From CAVTYH01 sp963738835 (GTDB taxonomy: Bacteria > Planctomycetota > Planctomycetia > Pirellulales > JADZDJ01), in contig CAVTYH010000003.1 of assembly GCA_963738835.1 (NCBI GenBank), positions 1 to 64,000 on the forward strand: DNA of 64,000 bases, in the 5' to 3' direction. The notes below the pieces were generated by a model that worked only from the letters and a program-made list of their open reading frames with translations, was not told the origin of the DNA and searched no databases. Numbering within the stretch: the first letter of the stretch is position 1; each line of letters starts with the position of its first letter. The translations under genes and the position numbers were made by a program. This document shows, in pieces, positions 1-8,636 of this stretch.

Positions 1-2825
1 ATTGAAAGCGAGACGATCGCCATGCGGTTACTACAGCTGAACCGCCGTAAGAGTCTTGCCTTTCACCACAAACGGCAATTGAAGCGATTGATGAAAGGCA
101 AACGCACCTATGCGTACGACGGCCGCAGATTCCAATTAGACCGCAAGACAGTGGTCGTTGTCGATGAGGCTGGGATGGTCGGAACCCGGCAATTGACCGA
201 GCTAATCAAGTACGTTCGCCAGGCCGGAGCGAAAATCGTTTTGGTGGGAGATCGACGCCAACTGCAGCCCATCGAAGCGGGTGGACCCTTTGGAGCCATC
301 GCCAATCGCACCGAACCCGCCCAATTGCAGCATGTCACTCGGCAGAAAATTGAACCTGATGATCCCAATCCTACCTGGCATCGCCAAGCGGGCAAGCTAA
401 TTGCCGCAGGCCAAGTTGACGAAGCCATCAAACTATTTGCGGAGCGCGGCCGATTTAGCATTCACTCCGACCGCGACGACACAATCCTGAACATTGTCCG
501 CGATTGGTCGGTGAGTGGTATGGCCAATCCGGACGACCACGTTATTTTGGCCAGCACCAGGGCCGAGGTCGCGCACTTGAACGCCATGTGCCAAGAGGCT
601 CGGCTCGAAAGCCACACCATTGGCTTGGAAAGCATTCGCTTGGCCGACGGTGAGTTTTGGATCGGCGACATGGTCGTTTTTCGCAAAAATTCTCGCTTGT
701 ATCAGGTCAAGAATGGAGATCGCGGCGTCGTGCTCGCCTTCAATCCGTCGACCAGGACGATGGCCGTCCGCCTCGCGGCCACTGGCAAAACCGTGATCAT
801 CCCGTATCGCGAATATACGGACATCCAATTGGGGTATGCCCTAACCACGCATGTGGCTCAAGGAGCTACGATCCCCAGCGTCTATGTGCTCTTGGGCGGT
901 CCCATGCAAGACCGCCACTTAAGCTATGTCCAGGCGACCCGGGCGTGCGAGAGCACTCGCCTTTATGTCGATCAGTATACGCCGGCCCGCAACGCAGGCA
1001 TCTTTTGCAACAGATGGCACGACTCCGGCCGAAACTGTTGGCCCACGACGTTCCTCCAAGCGACGATCCGACATCACCGCCGAAATCTCAGCCGCCGCAG
1101 GCTCCTTTGGAACCGCCTCCGGCGCCCCTCAAAAAGTCGCAAACGAAGGCCGCAGCTACCGAACACCAAGCGGACGCAGTTGTCGCCGACAAACCGGCGC
1201 CGCCACAAATGGCCTTACCCGCTCCAACTCCGCAGTACATTCAACCAGCGGCAATCTTGCCTCAAGCTGCGCTTCCCCCTTATTCCGCACCACAAGCAGC
1301 TCGCGCACATTCCCACATTCGCATTCGCAGTATGACGGATTCACAGGTTTTGACTGACGCCGTCAACCGCTATGGAGTTCTTCCGGGCGGAATCGTGGTC
1401 GAAGGCGAGGCTCAATGCGAGGTGCCGATTCGGTCGGTGGCAATCGATCCGGGCCACCCTTCACGGCTGGTCATCAACGACTCATTGAAGTTCGAGACGT
1501 ACCTCTCCGCCGAAGAACTCGCATTGTTGTGCCATGCCGTCTTCGAAACCCACGAAGCCGAAACAAATTTTGGCGTCTTGTCGCAATGTCGGACGATTGG
1601 CATCGACAGTGACACCGTGGTTGCCCACTGCATGATGAACGCGGACAACTGGTTAGGCGGCATCGTCTATGGATTTGATTCACAGTTTGTTCTGGGGAAA
1701 TCCCACGTTTCCGATTACCGCAATCCATTCGTCGAACAGGCAAATCAAATAACGAATCCCGAGGAATACACGCGTTTCTTTTTTAACCTCCAATATGGTC
1801 TCCACCCGCAGTTCTTTCTAAAAATAAATGGCGCCACGTTTGCGCGAACAGGACCGGACTCACTTGCGCTGCAATCAACCGAGATCATGTCGGCCACCGG
1901 GGTCGTGGATGACCATGGAAAATTAATCGATAAACTTCCTACGTTTCCGCACGCCAACCCACTCGTGAAAGATCGTTTCCCCTGGGTCTACCGAGCATAC
2001 GAGCACTTTCAAGAGCACTTCCACGAGTACTGCGATGCGGAACCAACGTTGGCTCGGACCATCGCTTACTCGGAAGTGATTCTTTTTCTACGGCTTGCTC
2101 GCTCGGCGAACGCCGCCTTTGTAGGAACAGATCGTGTATTTAACCTGGTCGCCAATCGACAACGAGTTTCAATTCCACGATTCGATTACACGCTCCGCTC
2201 CCCCGATTTCGCCGCCCTTGCAGCCAGAACGTCGCGGGACATCATCCACCGAATCTATCCTGAGCCCTCCAACGCGCTTCCCTTGTTGCCGGGCGGTTTA
2301 GTTACGGCTGACCAGAATTCGATTTTCAAAACGCAACTCAGCTGGTCCACGGACGCCCAAATCGATGAATGGGTGCATCATATAATTGCCGCCATCGTGG
2401 CCCTGGACTACGCAGTCCGGTCGGGCGACGCCGAATTATTCCAGCAGTGTCAACAGTTCGCCGTGCGATATATCGAGAAGCTGTACCAATTGAAACTAAG
2501 CCTGGACGCGCCCCTGGTACACAGAGAACTCAATCAAATGCTGCCGGCAATTTTGGCCCACTTAAGTTCGGCAGCCCACGACCATCTCATCGGCAATTGC
2601 TTTAATGTTGCCCTCAATTCCAATTGCGCCGAAGAAGACAAAGCGACCTATCTCATGGATGCCCTCAAGCACTGTGGGACTGAAGATACCTTCAAGAAGT
2701 GTCCAGCAACACGCTGCCGCTGGGTGCAGATTAAATGTCATCTCGACACAAGATTTGATCCAATTCCCGGCTTGGCGGCTCGCGAGCGGACGATCCTACA
2801 AACTTGGAGCCATTCTTCTCGTTGA
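1..2825 (+). CDS. TraA/MobA-type conjugative relaxase, helicase part; 5' partial, one frame switch near 990
   Basis: The frame is open from base 1, so the N-terminal relaxase domain and Walker A lie outside the window. Visible RecD/TraA-type superfamily 1 motifs are Walker B VVVVDEAGMV, motif III VGDRRQLQPIE, motif V GYALTTHVAQG and motif VI YVQATRACESTRLYVD. After about base 985 this frame turns into Arg-rich nonsense. The third frame carries the expected helicase end (LLQQMARLRPKLLAHDV), then a Pro/Ala/Gln-rich linker (about 1040-1325) and roughly 500 residues of unrecognised sequence with no stop until 2825. An ATG at 1332 could instead start a separate gene. It would nick and unwind element DNA for conjugative transfer. 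Helicase identity is firm; the fusion is inference. Confidence 0.75.
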
Positions 2826-3541
2826 ATCGCATCAATCGCCGCCGTCGAAGTGCTTTACAAAAAGAGATTGCATTTCCCATTTTGTGGTCCGCGGTTGATG
2901 ATGCCACCAAAAAGCACGTCCTTTCAGGCTTAGCGCTCCACTCTCAAATCCCGTTTGCCGTTGAGGAAACGCTTCTACGCTACCGGGATCAGCATGCAGA
3001 TGATGCCTATGTTGCCGCCAACACGTCAGAGCAAATCGCCTTTCGACTGCGATCGTTACCCCCTGACTCGTTTTCAATGCGGTTGTTGGACACCAGCAGT
3101 CCGTTCGTGGAAAGCCATGAATTGCTTTCCCATGAGTCGGAGTTCGGACTCACGACATTATTCGACACGATTCGACGCCGCATCGAAGACTTCAATCCAT
3201 CACGAGAATCAATTGGAAAGGGCTTCAAGAAACAATTCCAGCGTGCGATGAGAATTGGCCACGGGCGACGCTGGTGGCGCAAATTCCTGAAGTCACTGCC
3301 GACGATGCCAAAATCCGATGCTTCGATCATCGCGCTCCTGCTAGCTTACGAGCTGCGAGTTCGCGGCCGCACGATTACGGATTTAACCGAAATGATGCGG
3401 GCATTCCGACTTGGGAATCCGCAGGCGGCTTTGTTCTTGCTCGATTTGAAAGCCGCGGTGAAGTCCCAGCCTTATACCACTCAAAATCACTGGCACTCTG
3501 GGGGTAATCCCAAGAGCGGGTCGACTCTTAAGTTTCAATAG
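2804..3541 (+). CDS. Hypothetical protein, possibly the frame-shifted end of the preceding protein
   Basis: This 245-codon frame starts at a TTG and overlaps the preceding frame by 22 bases. I do not recognise it. It has mixed helical character with Arg-rich stretches near both the start and the middle and no membrane segment. Coding-like sequence begins before the TTG, and one missing base in the A-run near 2798-2800 would join the previous frame to this one (ERTILQ to LEPFF). It may therefore be the C-terminal end of the relaxase-linked protein rather than its own gene. It lies inside the tRNA-Arg-associated element, upstream of the excisionase-like gene. Confidence 0.45.
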   Translation: MEPFFSLNRINRRRRSALQKEIAFPILWSAVDDATKKHVLSGLALHSQIPFAVEETLLRYRDQHADDAYVAANTSEQIAFRLRSLPPDSFSMRLLDTSSPFVESHELLSHESEFGLTTLFDTIRRRIEDFNPSRESIGKGFKKQFQRAMRIGHGRRWWRKFLKSLPTMPKSDASIIALLLAYELRVRGRTITDLTEMMRAFRLGNPQAALFLLDLKAAVKSQPYTTQNHWHSGGNPKSGSTLKFQ

Positions 3542-3670
3542 AGCAGCGCCGTATCCGAACCACGCAGACACACGTCCTGCGAACCGGTCGGTTCGCGTCA
3601 TTGCGCCGGTTTCTTACCGCATCGCTATGCGCTCTGATCCAGCGATTGCGACTCTCATTCTGAAGGGGCA

Positions 3671-4015
3671 ATGTCTATCCCATTTCATCTCCGAGGTGTC
3701 CGTGCAATGAATCCGAACGAAAGAGCCTTGTCTACGAGAGTCCGCTCGCCGCATGAGCTGGACCACCGGAGCAATCCAGGTTTGCCACCGCTGCTGACGG
3801 TGAAAGAGGTGTCCACGATGTTGCGAGTCAGCCCATCTCTGGTTTATGGCTTGGTAGACTCGGGCAAGCTGTCCTGTTTCCGAATCGGCAAAGGACGCGG
3901 CGCCATTCGCATCAGTCAAAGCGATTTAGAGAACTTCTTGATCAATTCGCAGCAATCTCCGCCGGCTCCCCAAGACCAACTCCGTCATCCCAAGCTTCGC
4001 CACCTAAAACTGTAA
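3671..4015 (+). CDS. Excisionase-family helix-turn-helix protein (HTH_17/MerR-like)
   Basis: A 114-residue protein with a central winged helix-turn-helix of the excisionase/MerR type: LTVKEVSTMLRVSPSLVYGL, then a recognition region SGKLSCFRIGKGRGAIRI and SQSDLENFL. Such proteins bind att-site DNA as excisionases or act as small transcriptional regulators. The ATG at 3671 has AAGGGG just upstream; an alternative start is 3707. A strong terminator follows the stop directly. The convergent integrase next door suggests it is the recombination directionality factor of the element, which is inference. Confidence 0.8.
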   Translation: MSIPFHLRGVRAMNPNERALSTRVRSPHELDHRSNPGLPPLLTVKEVSTMLRVSPSLVYGLVDSGKLSCFRIGKGRGAIRISQSDLENFLINSQQSPPAPQDQLRHPKLRHLKL

Positions 4016-4067
4016 GCCGCGACAGCAGGCCAACCTCGGAGTTCGCCCATTGTCGCGGCTTTTTTTG
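4015..4067 (+). terminator. Rho-independent terminator after the HTH gene
   Basis: A ten-base stem AGCCGCGACA (4015-4024) pairs with TGTCGCGGCT (4051-4060) and is followed by seven T. The loop is long, 26 bases. It overlaps the last base of the HTH gene stop codon and separates it from the convergent integrase. Confidence 0.85.
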
Positions 4068-4081
4068 GCGCATAGCCCAGT

Positions 4082-5080
4082 TCAATTGGCTGCTTTGCGC
4101 GCTTGTTCGAGCAGATATTGTGGAGCGTGTGTCAGGTGGCTGTAGACGCGAGCCACCATACTGGGATCCCGATGCCCCATTAAGATCGAGACCGTTAGGG
4201 CGTCGATCCCCTTGGCTAAAGCGTTCGTGCACCAGGAATGCCGCAGCACGGTCAGACAGTATTTCTTGCCCAACTTCTTTTCAATCCGCTGGAACAAGTT
4301 GTTCACGGCATCGGTCGTCCAAGCCGCCCCTTCCGAGTTACGAAACAGTTTCCCGTCCGGGTGAACCAGTACCAGCCGTTGGCAAATCTCCAGGGCCTTG
4401 GGCGTCAAATAGACGATCCGTGGCGCCCGGCCCCCTTTGGCCTGTTCCGGGGGAAAGATCCAACGGCAATTGGCCAAGTCAACGTGCACCTTTTCAACGC
4501 GCAGGATTTCTTGGGCTCGACAGCCCGTTTCCCAGGCCACCGTCAGCAGGTCCCGTGATTCGCGGGCGGGAATACAAGCCAAAATCAACTCGAATTCTTC
4601 CACCGTGACAACCGTATTTCTCCGCCCGCTTGGCGGCTTTTCCATATGTGCCAGCGGTGATTTGTCCAGGTAGCCCTGCTGCTCGGCCCACTTCATAGCC
4701 CGTTGCATCGATCGAATCAGGTTGCGTTTCGAGCCTCCAGACAATTCCTTGTATCCATCCACCCATTTTTGCACGTGAAACGGACGAAGTGCCGACAGCT
4801 TCAAATTGGGGTGCAGTTGCATGAAAGTCTGCAGTCGCTCCAAATACCACTGATAAGTGGCGGCGGAGCGGTGGTTTTGGCACCATTCCAAAAAGCTGTC
4901 GACGACTCCGGCCAAAGAATCATTCGGAACACGTTTGGCAGCGGGGGACCTGCGCATCAAGGCATGGTATTGATCGAACGCTTTTTCCCGATCAGACCCC
5001 AAATTGTGCTGCTTACCATCGATCTGGACGTACCACAAACCACGAGACTTGCGAAAGAACGGCTTCGGAAAGTGCGACAT
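4082..5080 (-). CDS. Tyrosine-type site-specific recombinase (phage-type integrase)
   Basis: A 332-residue tyrosine recombinase. The N-terminal part (WYVQIDGKQHNLG) is the Arm/AP2-like DNA-binding region, then a SAM-like core-binding domain (about residues 60-150) and the catalytic domain. Catalytic residues visible are Arg in GCRAQEIL, Lys in the QAKGGRAPR hairpin, Arg in VLRHSW, His in LMGHRD and the Tyr nucleophile in RVYSHL. The first His of the HxxR box is Thr here (LTVLRH). I chose the ATG at 5080 because GGAGG sits seven bases upstream; the frame is open to 5242 but lacks signals there. It lies 200 bp from the 3' end of tRNA-Arg, the usual arrangement for an element integrated at a tRNA gene. 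Confidence 0.93.
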   Translation of the reverse strand: MSHFPKPFFRKSRGLWYVQIDGKQHNLGSDREKAFDQYHALMRRSPAAKRVPNDSLAGVVDSFLEWCQNHRSAATYQWYLERLQTFMQLHPNLKLSALRPFHVQKWVDGYKELSGGSKRNLIRSMQRAMKWAEQQGYLDKSPLAHMEKPPSGRRNTVVTVEEFELILACIPARESRDLLTVAWETGCRAQEILRVEKVHVDLANCRWIFPPEQAKGGRAPRIVYLTPKALEICQRLVLVHPDGKLFRNSEGAAWTTDAVNNLFQRIEKKLGKKYCLTVLRHSWCTNALAKGIDALTVSILMGHRDPSMVARVYSHLTHAPQYLLEQARKAAN

Positions 5081-5279
5081 GACTAACCTCCACATGGAAC
5101 CCTTGGTAACGAACCAATGGGCGAGCGGATTTTGCTCGGAGGCACGACGCGCGAGAAATTGCGCAAGCCTCTCTTGTGGAATCGCAGTAGCTGCCCGGCC
5201 GCGCAAGATCCGCAAGCAAGAAAATGCCAACTTCTCTGACAAACTTCTCTGACAGCGACATTTCGTCGCCGTAAGTCAA

Positions 5280-5353
5280 TATCCCCGACAGGATTCGAAC
5301 CTGTAACCTTCGGCTTCGGAGGCCGACGCTCTATCCAGTTGAGCTACGGGGAC
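5280..5353 (-). tRNA. tRNA-Arg (anticodon CCG)
   Basis: On the minus strand the acceptor strand GTCCCCG is followed by TA and the D-arm. The anticodon stem TCGGC/GCCGA closes the loop CTCCGAA, giving anticodon CCG. The T-arm is ACAGG-TTCGAAT-CCTGT and the 3' acceptor strand CGGGGAT with discriminator A. The first acceptor pair is G-U. CCA is not encoded. The 3' end faces the integrase, so it probably contains the att core. Confidence 0.93.
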
Positions 5354-5602
5354 AAATGAGCGAAGCAGATGATTTGGCCATTCGATTTTATCGTGATTTT
5401 CAATCGATTGGCAGTGGGTGAACGTCGGGTTAGCGATATCAGAAGCCCCTGTCTTGCTACTTTCACGGAGAGCTTCTATTTGATTTCCAATTGCAGCTCG
5501 GTCATGTCTTTGCGATTTGAAATAGACTGCAAATGAACTTCCGTACCAGCTGAATCTCAAGAACGCAAACCATCCTAATGGATGTCTTTACCCAGGCTAA
5601 AT
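5354..5602. other. Intergenic region with no supported gene
   Basis: The reading frame running across the tRNA into this region (5276-5560) is a translated tRNA gene. I see no conserved coding, RNA or repeat signal between the tRNA 5' end and the terminator at 5603. Confidence 0.6.
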
Positions 5603-5640
5603 AAAAAAAACCGCTGCCGGAGGGGGAAGTCCGGCAGCGG
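5603..5640 (-). terminator. Rho-independent terminator of the Cys-rich gene
   Basis: On the minus strand CCGCTGCCGG, a ten-base loop and CCGGCAGCGG are followed by eight T (5603-5610). It lies about 125 bp beyond the stop of the Cys-rich secreted protein and should end that transcript. Confidence 0.9.
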
Positions 5641-5764
5641 CGCGGGAGCAGGCATCCTGCCTGGGTGGACTGTTATTGCGTTGGGAGGTTTCCGATTCGA
5701 CTGGCCGCATCACAAGGATGTTCGCGGACCGGCGAGGAAAAACTCTGGGTCCACAGGAACTGGC

Positions 5765-6313
5765 TTACCGATGCTTGTTGCTGTTGAACTTGGCTGCGTG
5801 CATCATGCTGCTGCTGTTGTGGCAGCTGTCATGCGAATCGCAGTACGGTTTGCAGTAGTTCGAAGAGCAATAGTTCGACGACCAGCAGCTGGGGCTGCAG
5901 TAGTTCGACGTGCAGTAATTCGGCGTGCAATACGTCGGTTCGCAAACCACTTGCGGCTCGACGCAAACCTTTTCGCACACTTGGGGCTGGCAGACCACCG
6001 GCTGTTCCACCACCGGCTCGCAGTACGTCGGTTGGCAGTAGACAGGCTGGCAATAAGTTGGCTGGCAGTACGACTGGCAGTAACTTGGGCAGTAACTTGG
6101 GCAGTAGCTTGAGCAGTAGTTCGAGCAGCAGTAGCTCGGACTGCAAGAGCTGTGGCAGTAGTTACTCGAGCAGCTGCTGTTGTGGCAGGAACTCGAGCTG
6201 CAGTGACTCGAGCCCATCGAGCCGCCACTTTTGGCTAGGGCCGTAGCGGACATCGCCAGAGCCGCTCCGACCGCTAGCAGGGCACACGCAATGATCTTCT
6301 GAAACTTCAACAT
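5765..6313 (-). CDS. Secreted cysteine/tyrosine/serine-rich repeat protein
   Basis: About 182 residues. The N-terminus (MLKFQKIIACALLAVGAALA, then MSATALA) is a clear Sec signal peptide with an Ala-x-Ala cleavage site. The mature part is almost entirely short repeats ending in Tyr-Cys: SSNYC, SPSYC, CPSYC, QPTYC, QPVYC, TPNYC, plus a middle segment of Gln/Val/Glu-Cys repeats (QPQVCEKVCVEPQVVCEP). The start at 6313 has GGAGG eight bases upstream; the frame is open further up but that part overlaps the conserved leader. The composition suggests an extracellular, disulfide-rich coat or wall protein, but I recognise no family. Confidence 0.8.
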   Translation of the reverse strand: MLKFQKIIACALLAVGAALAMSATALAKSGGSMGSSHCSSSSCHNSSCSSNYCHSSCSPSYCCSNYCSSYCPSYCPSYCQSYCQPTYCQPVYCQPTYCEPVVEQPVVCQPQVCEKVCVEPQVVCEPTYCTPNYCTSNYCSPSCWSSNYCSSNYCKPYCDSHDSCHNSSSMMHAAKFNSNKHR

Positions 6314-6410
6314 GGCACCATCCTCCATAACACGGGGAACATTTTTGGCCGGACGAACTGTTCGGCCATCCATGCTAAAGAGCGTCAACACTGTGCGACT
6401 GTTACAAACG
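6314..6410 (-). promoter_or_regulatory. Conserved leader with stem-loop, copy A
   Basis: The core at 6333-6374 is nearly identical to 7340-7378, upstream of the next minus-strand gene. On the minus strand both read CATGGATGGCCGA, a variable loop, then GGCCAAAAA and GTTCCCC, followed by the Shine-Dalgarno. In this copy CGAA/TTCG can form the inner stem, with TGGC/GCCA outside. Confidence 0.55.
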
Positions 6411-6698
6411 ATTTGGGAAGATACGCGGTGGGAGGAGATGCGGACTTTAGGATGCGGAATGAAGGAGCGCGCCGTCGAGAGACGCACATCCGCTGCCATC
6501 GCCGCCGCATAAACCGCAGGAGGCGTCCCGGCGCACCGGGAGCGCCGATCACAAGCCAGTGGCTAACGATCGCCGTCCGCAGGCGGCTCCTACAGCGTGA
6601 AACCGGCAACAGCCAAGCAGCCGCGCAATGGCTATACTTGCCGGTTGCGGAAACAAATTTAGTTCCGTCGCTTTTGGGAAGAGCTGGTAAACACCTGT
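6411..6698. other. Intergenic region with no supported gene
   Basis: About 290 bp between the leader and the stop of the methyltransferase-like gene. It contains small GC-rich inverted repeats (near 6530-6555 and 6580-6595) but no convincing coding frame, RNA gene or terminator with a T-tract. Confidence 0.5.
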
Positions 6699-7319
6699 TC
6701 AAGACAATTTTCCCAAGCCTGGCAAAAATCGACCGACGCGCTGGGCATAGCGCCGATAGGCCTCGCCGTAGGTCGACAGCAAGTACGCTTCTTCTTCCAA
6801 CGTTTGCGACCGCATACAAACGAAAGTGCCCAGAAAAACGGCGGAGTAAATCAATGTCGGCAACAGCACCACCAGGCCCGTCATCGTGGTGAACATGCCG
6901 AGAAAAATTGGATTTCGGCAGAACTGATATAAGCCGCTCGTCACCAGTCCGGGGCTGGCCGTCTCTTCAATTCCGATTCGCCACGACGCGCCAAGTCGCA
7001 ACTGCGCGATGACCATCAGAATGGTGACGCCGAACATCAACGCAGCGCCAATGGCCAGACCAATTCCACGTGCGGGAGGAGCGACGATCGAGAGATCGCG
7101 TACGACATTCGGCAACGCGACAGCGGCAATCGCCTGTGCAAATGCGGCCAGCAGCAACGATATCACCAGCGTATCGCGCAGCCGCTGATCCCAGCGCGCG
7201 GAATGAAACAAAATGACCCCCAGCGTGCCGTACCTCCGATATTGCAGCCACGGTCGCCAGATGAAGCCGATCACAAAAAACAGCACAAGACCCGTCAGGG
7301 GTAGAAAGCGCGCAATCAT
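6699..7319 (-). CDS. Isoprenylcysteine carboxyl methyltransferase-like (ICMT/PEMT) integral membrane protein
   Basis: A 206-residue protein with about five membrane segments and the conserved C-terminal SAM-binding region of the ICMT/PEMT superfamily: LVTSGLYQFCRNPIFLGMF, then EEEAYLLSTYGEAYRRYAQR, where Arg-Asn-Pro and Glu-Glu are the family signatures. Family members methylate lipids or small thiols at the membrane; the substrate here is unknown. The ATG at 7319 has GGAGGG seven bases upstream. Its leader matches that of the Cys-rich gene downstream, suggesting shared control. Confidence 0.85.
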   Translation of the reverse strand: MIARFLPLTGLVLFFVIGFIWRPWLQYRRYGTLGVILFHSARWDQRLRDTLVISLLLAAFAQAIAAVALPNVVRDLSIVAPPARGIGLAIGAALMFGVTILMVIAQLRLGASWRIGIEETASPGLVTSGLYQFCRNPIFLGMFTTMTGLVVLLPTLIYSAVFLGTFVCMRSQTLEEEAYLLSTYGEAYRRYAQRVGRFLPGLGKLS

Positions 7320-7410
7320 AGTCCAACCCTCCGCAAAATGGGGAACTTTTTGGCCAGACGCAATGTCGGCCATCCATGTTCATCAGCGTGGCCGCGCCGC
7401 GAGTGTTACA
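7320..7410 (-). promoter_or_regulatory. Conserved leader with stem-loop, copy B
   Basis: The core at 7340-7378 matches copy A over about 40 bases. The inner stem is GAC/GTC here instead of CGAA/TTCG, so pairing is kept while bases change. The Shine-Dalgarno GGAGGG follows directly. Confidence 0.55.
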
Positions 7411-7501
7411 GCCGCGATGGTTTTAAGACGACTGCACTGAAAGCAATCAAGTAGGTCGAGGCCGCAGAATTCCCCTCGCCAATAGAAACCAACCGCGTCG
7501 C

Positions 7502-8615
7502 TCACCGTTTGGTTTTAGAGACGAGCACGTCGGCTTTCACGTCGATCCCGCGAATTTTCGAGCGCAACGCCTCAGGATGGGGCGCATATTGTTCTGCGGT
7601 GTGCATATCGACCCAACTTTCTTTCACGAGTCGATACAGACTGGCGGTGAAATCGTGCATGCCCTCTTCAGCGGCCCCGGCGATAATGGCGGGCAAGTCT
7701 TCATCACGACCGTCGCGAATTCTCTCTGCTACCAGGCTGTTGTTCAGCAAAACCTCGGTAGCGGGCAATCGCTGAACACCCGGCTTGGACGATGGCACAA
7801 GCCTTTGCGCCGCGAACCGCGCAGACTGGTGGCCAAACTGGAGCGGATAAAATTGTGTTCTTTCGATGGGAAAAACTCGAGCATGCGACTGAACGCCTGC
7901 ATGGTGTCGGAAGTGTGCAGGGTCACGAGCACCAGGTGACCGGTTTCAGCCGCTTGAATTCCGGCCAGCACGGTTTCGCGATCGCGCAATTCGCCGATCA
8001 TGATGACATCCGGATCCTGACGCACGGCACTTCGCAACGCGGTGGCAAAATCGGGAACATCGATGCCAATTTCGCGCTGGCTGACGACCGACATCTTCGG
8101 GTGAAAGGCGTACTCGACCGGGTCTTCAATCGTGATGATGTTGCACTGACGATTCTTGTTGATGTGGTCGATGATGGCCGCCAACGTCGAAGATTTTCCA
8201 CTCCCGGTGACGCCGCAGATTACAATCAAGCCTTCATGTGCCGACGCCGTGAGCTTTTCATAGACGGGCGGCAAATGGAGCTGCTCGAAGTCGGGAATCT
8301 GCGGATTCACACGGCGAAGGGCAGCATGCAAACCGCCGCTGGCGCAAAGACACTGCAGCGAAAACGCTCGCCAGCTTCCGCGTGGTGCGAGAAGTCGACG
8401 CCCCCTTGCGTCTCCAGCAGGCCGCGGACTGCTTCGGGGATGATGGGCACGAGCAACTGCTGCGTTTCGTCGGCGGTAAGCTTGGGAGAACTCGCCGCGT
8501 GCAACTTCGAGGCAATTCGAAACAGCGGCGCGCAGCCCACCTTGATGTGCAGATCGGAAGCCTGAACCTCCTTCATCTTCTCTAGTAGCCGATGGATCGT
8601 CAGCGCCCCCGACAT
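7502..8615 (-). CDS. PilT/PilB-type secretion or twitching ATPase, two frame switches
   Basis: The N-terminal frame from 8615 has LLEKMKEVQASDLHIKVG, the PilT N-terminal signature. The frame switches near 8345 into one with Walker A GVTGSGKSST, the Asp-box region ITIEDPVEYAF, Walker B DPDVIMIGELRD and the His box GHLVLVTLHTSD. It switches again near 7820 to a third frame with AAQRLVPSS, LPATEVLL and a PilT-like tail ending at 7502. About 370 residues after correction, the normal PilT length. PilT retracts type IV pili; other members drive type II secretion. No other pilus genes are in view. It lies 21 bp downstream of the DUF1552 gene on the same strand. The switches are probably sequence errors, but a pseudogene cannot be excluded. 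Confidence 0.8.
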
Positions 8616-8636
8616 TCAATTCGATCCTCTTTTGGA

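Noticed and set aside
5276..5560. A 94-codon minus-strand frame ending VAQLDRASASEAEGYRFESC
   Set aside because: This is the well-known translation of a tRNA gene; the tRNA-Arg lies exactly there.
5582..6246. Plus-strand Ala/Val/Arg- and Ser-rich frames opposite the Cys-rich gene
   Set aside because: They are mirror frames of the repeats; the signal peptide, ribosome site and terminator all support the minus-strand gene.
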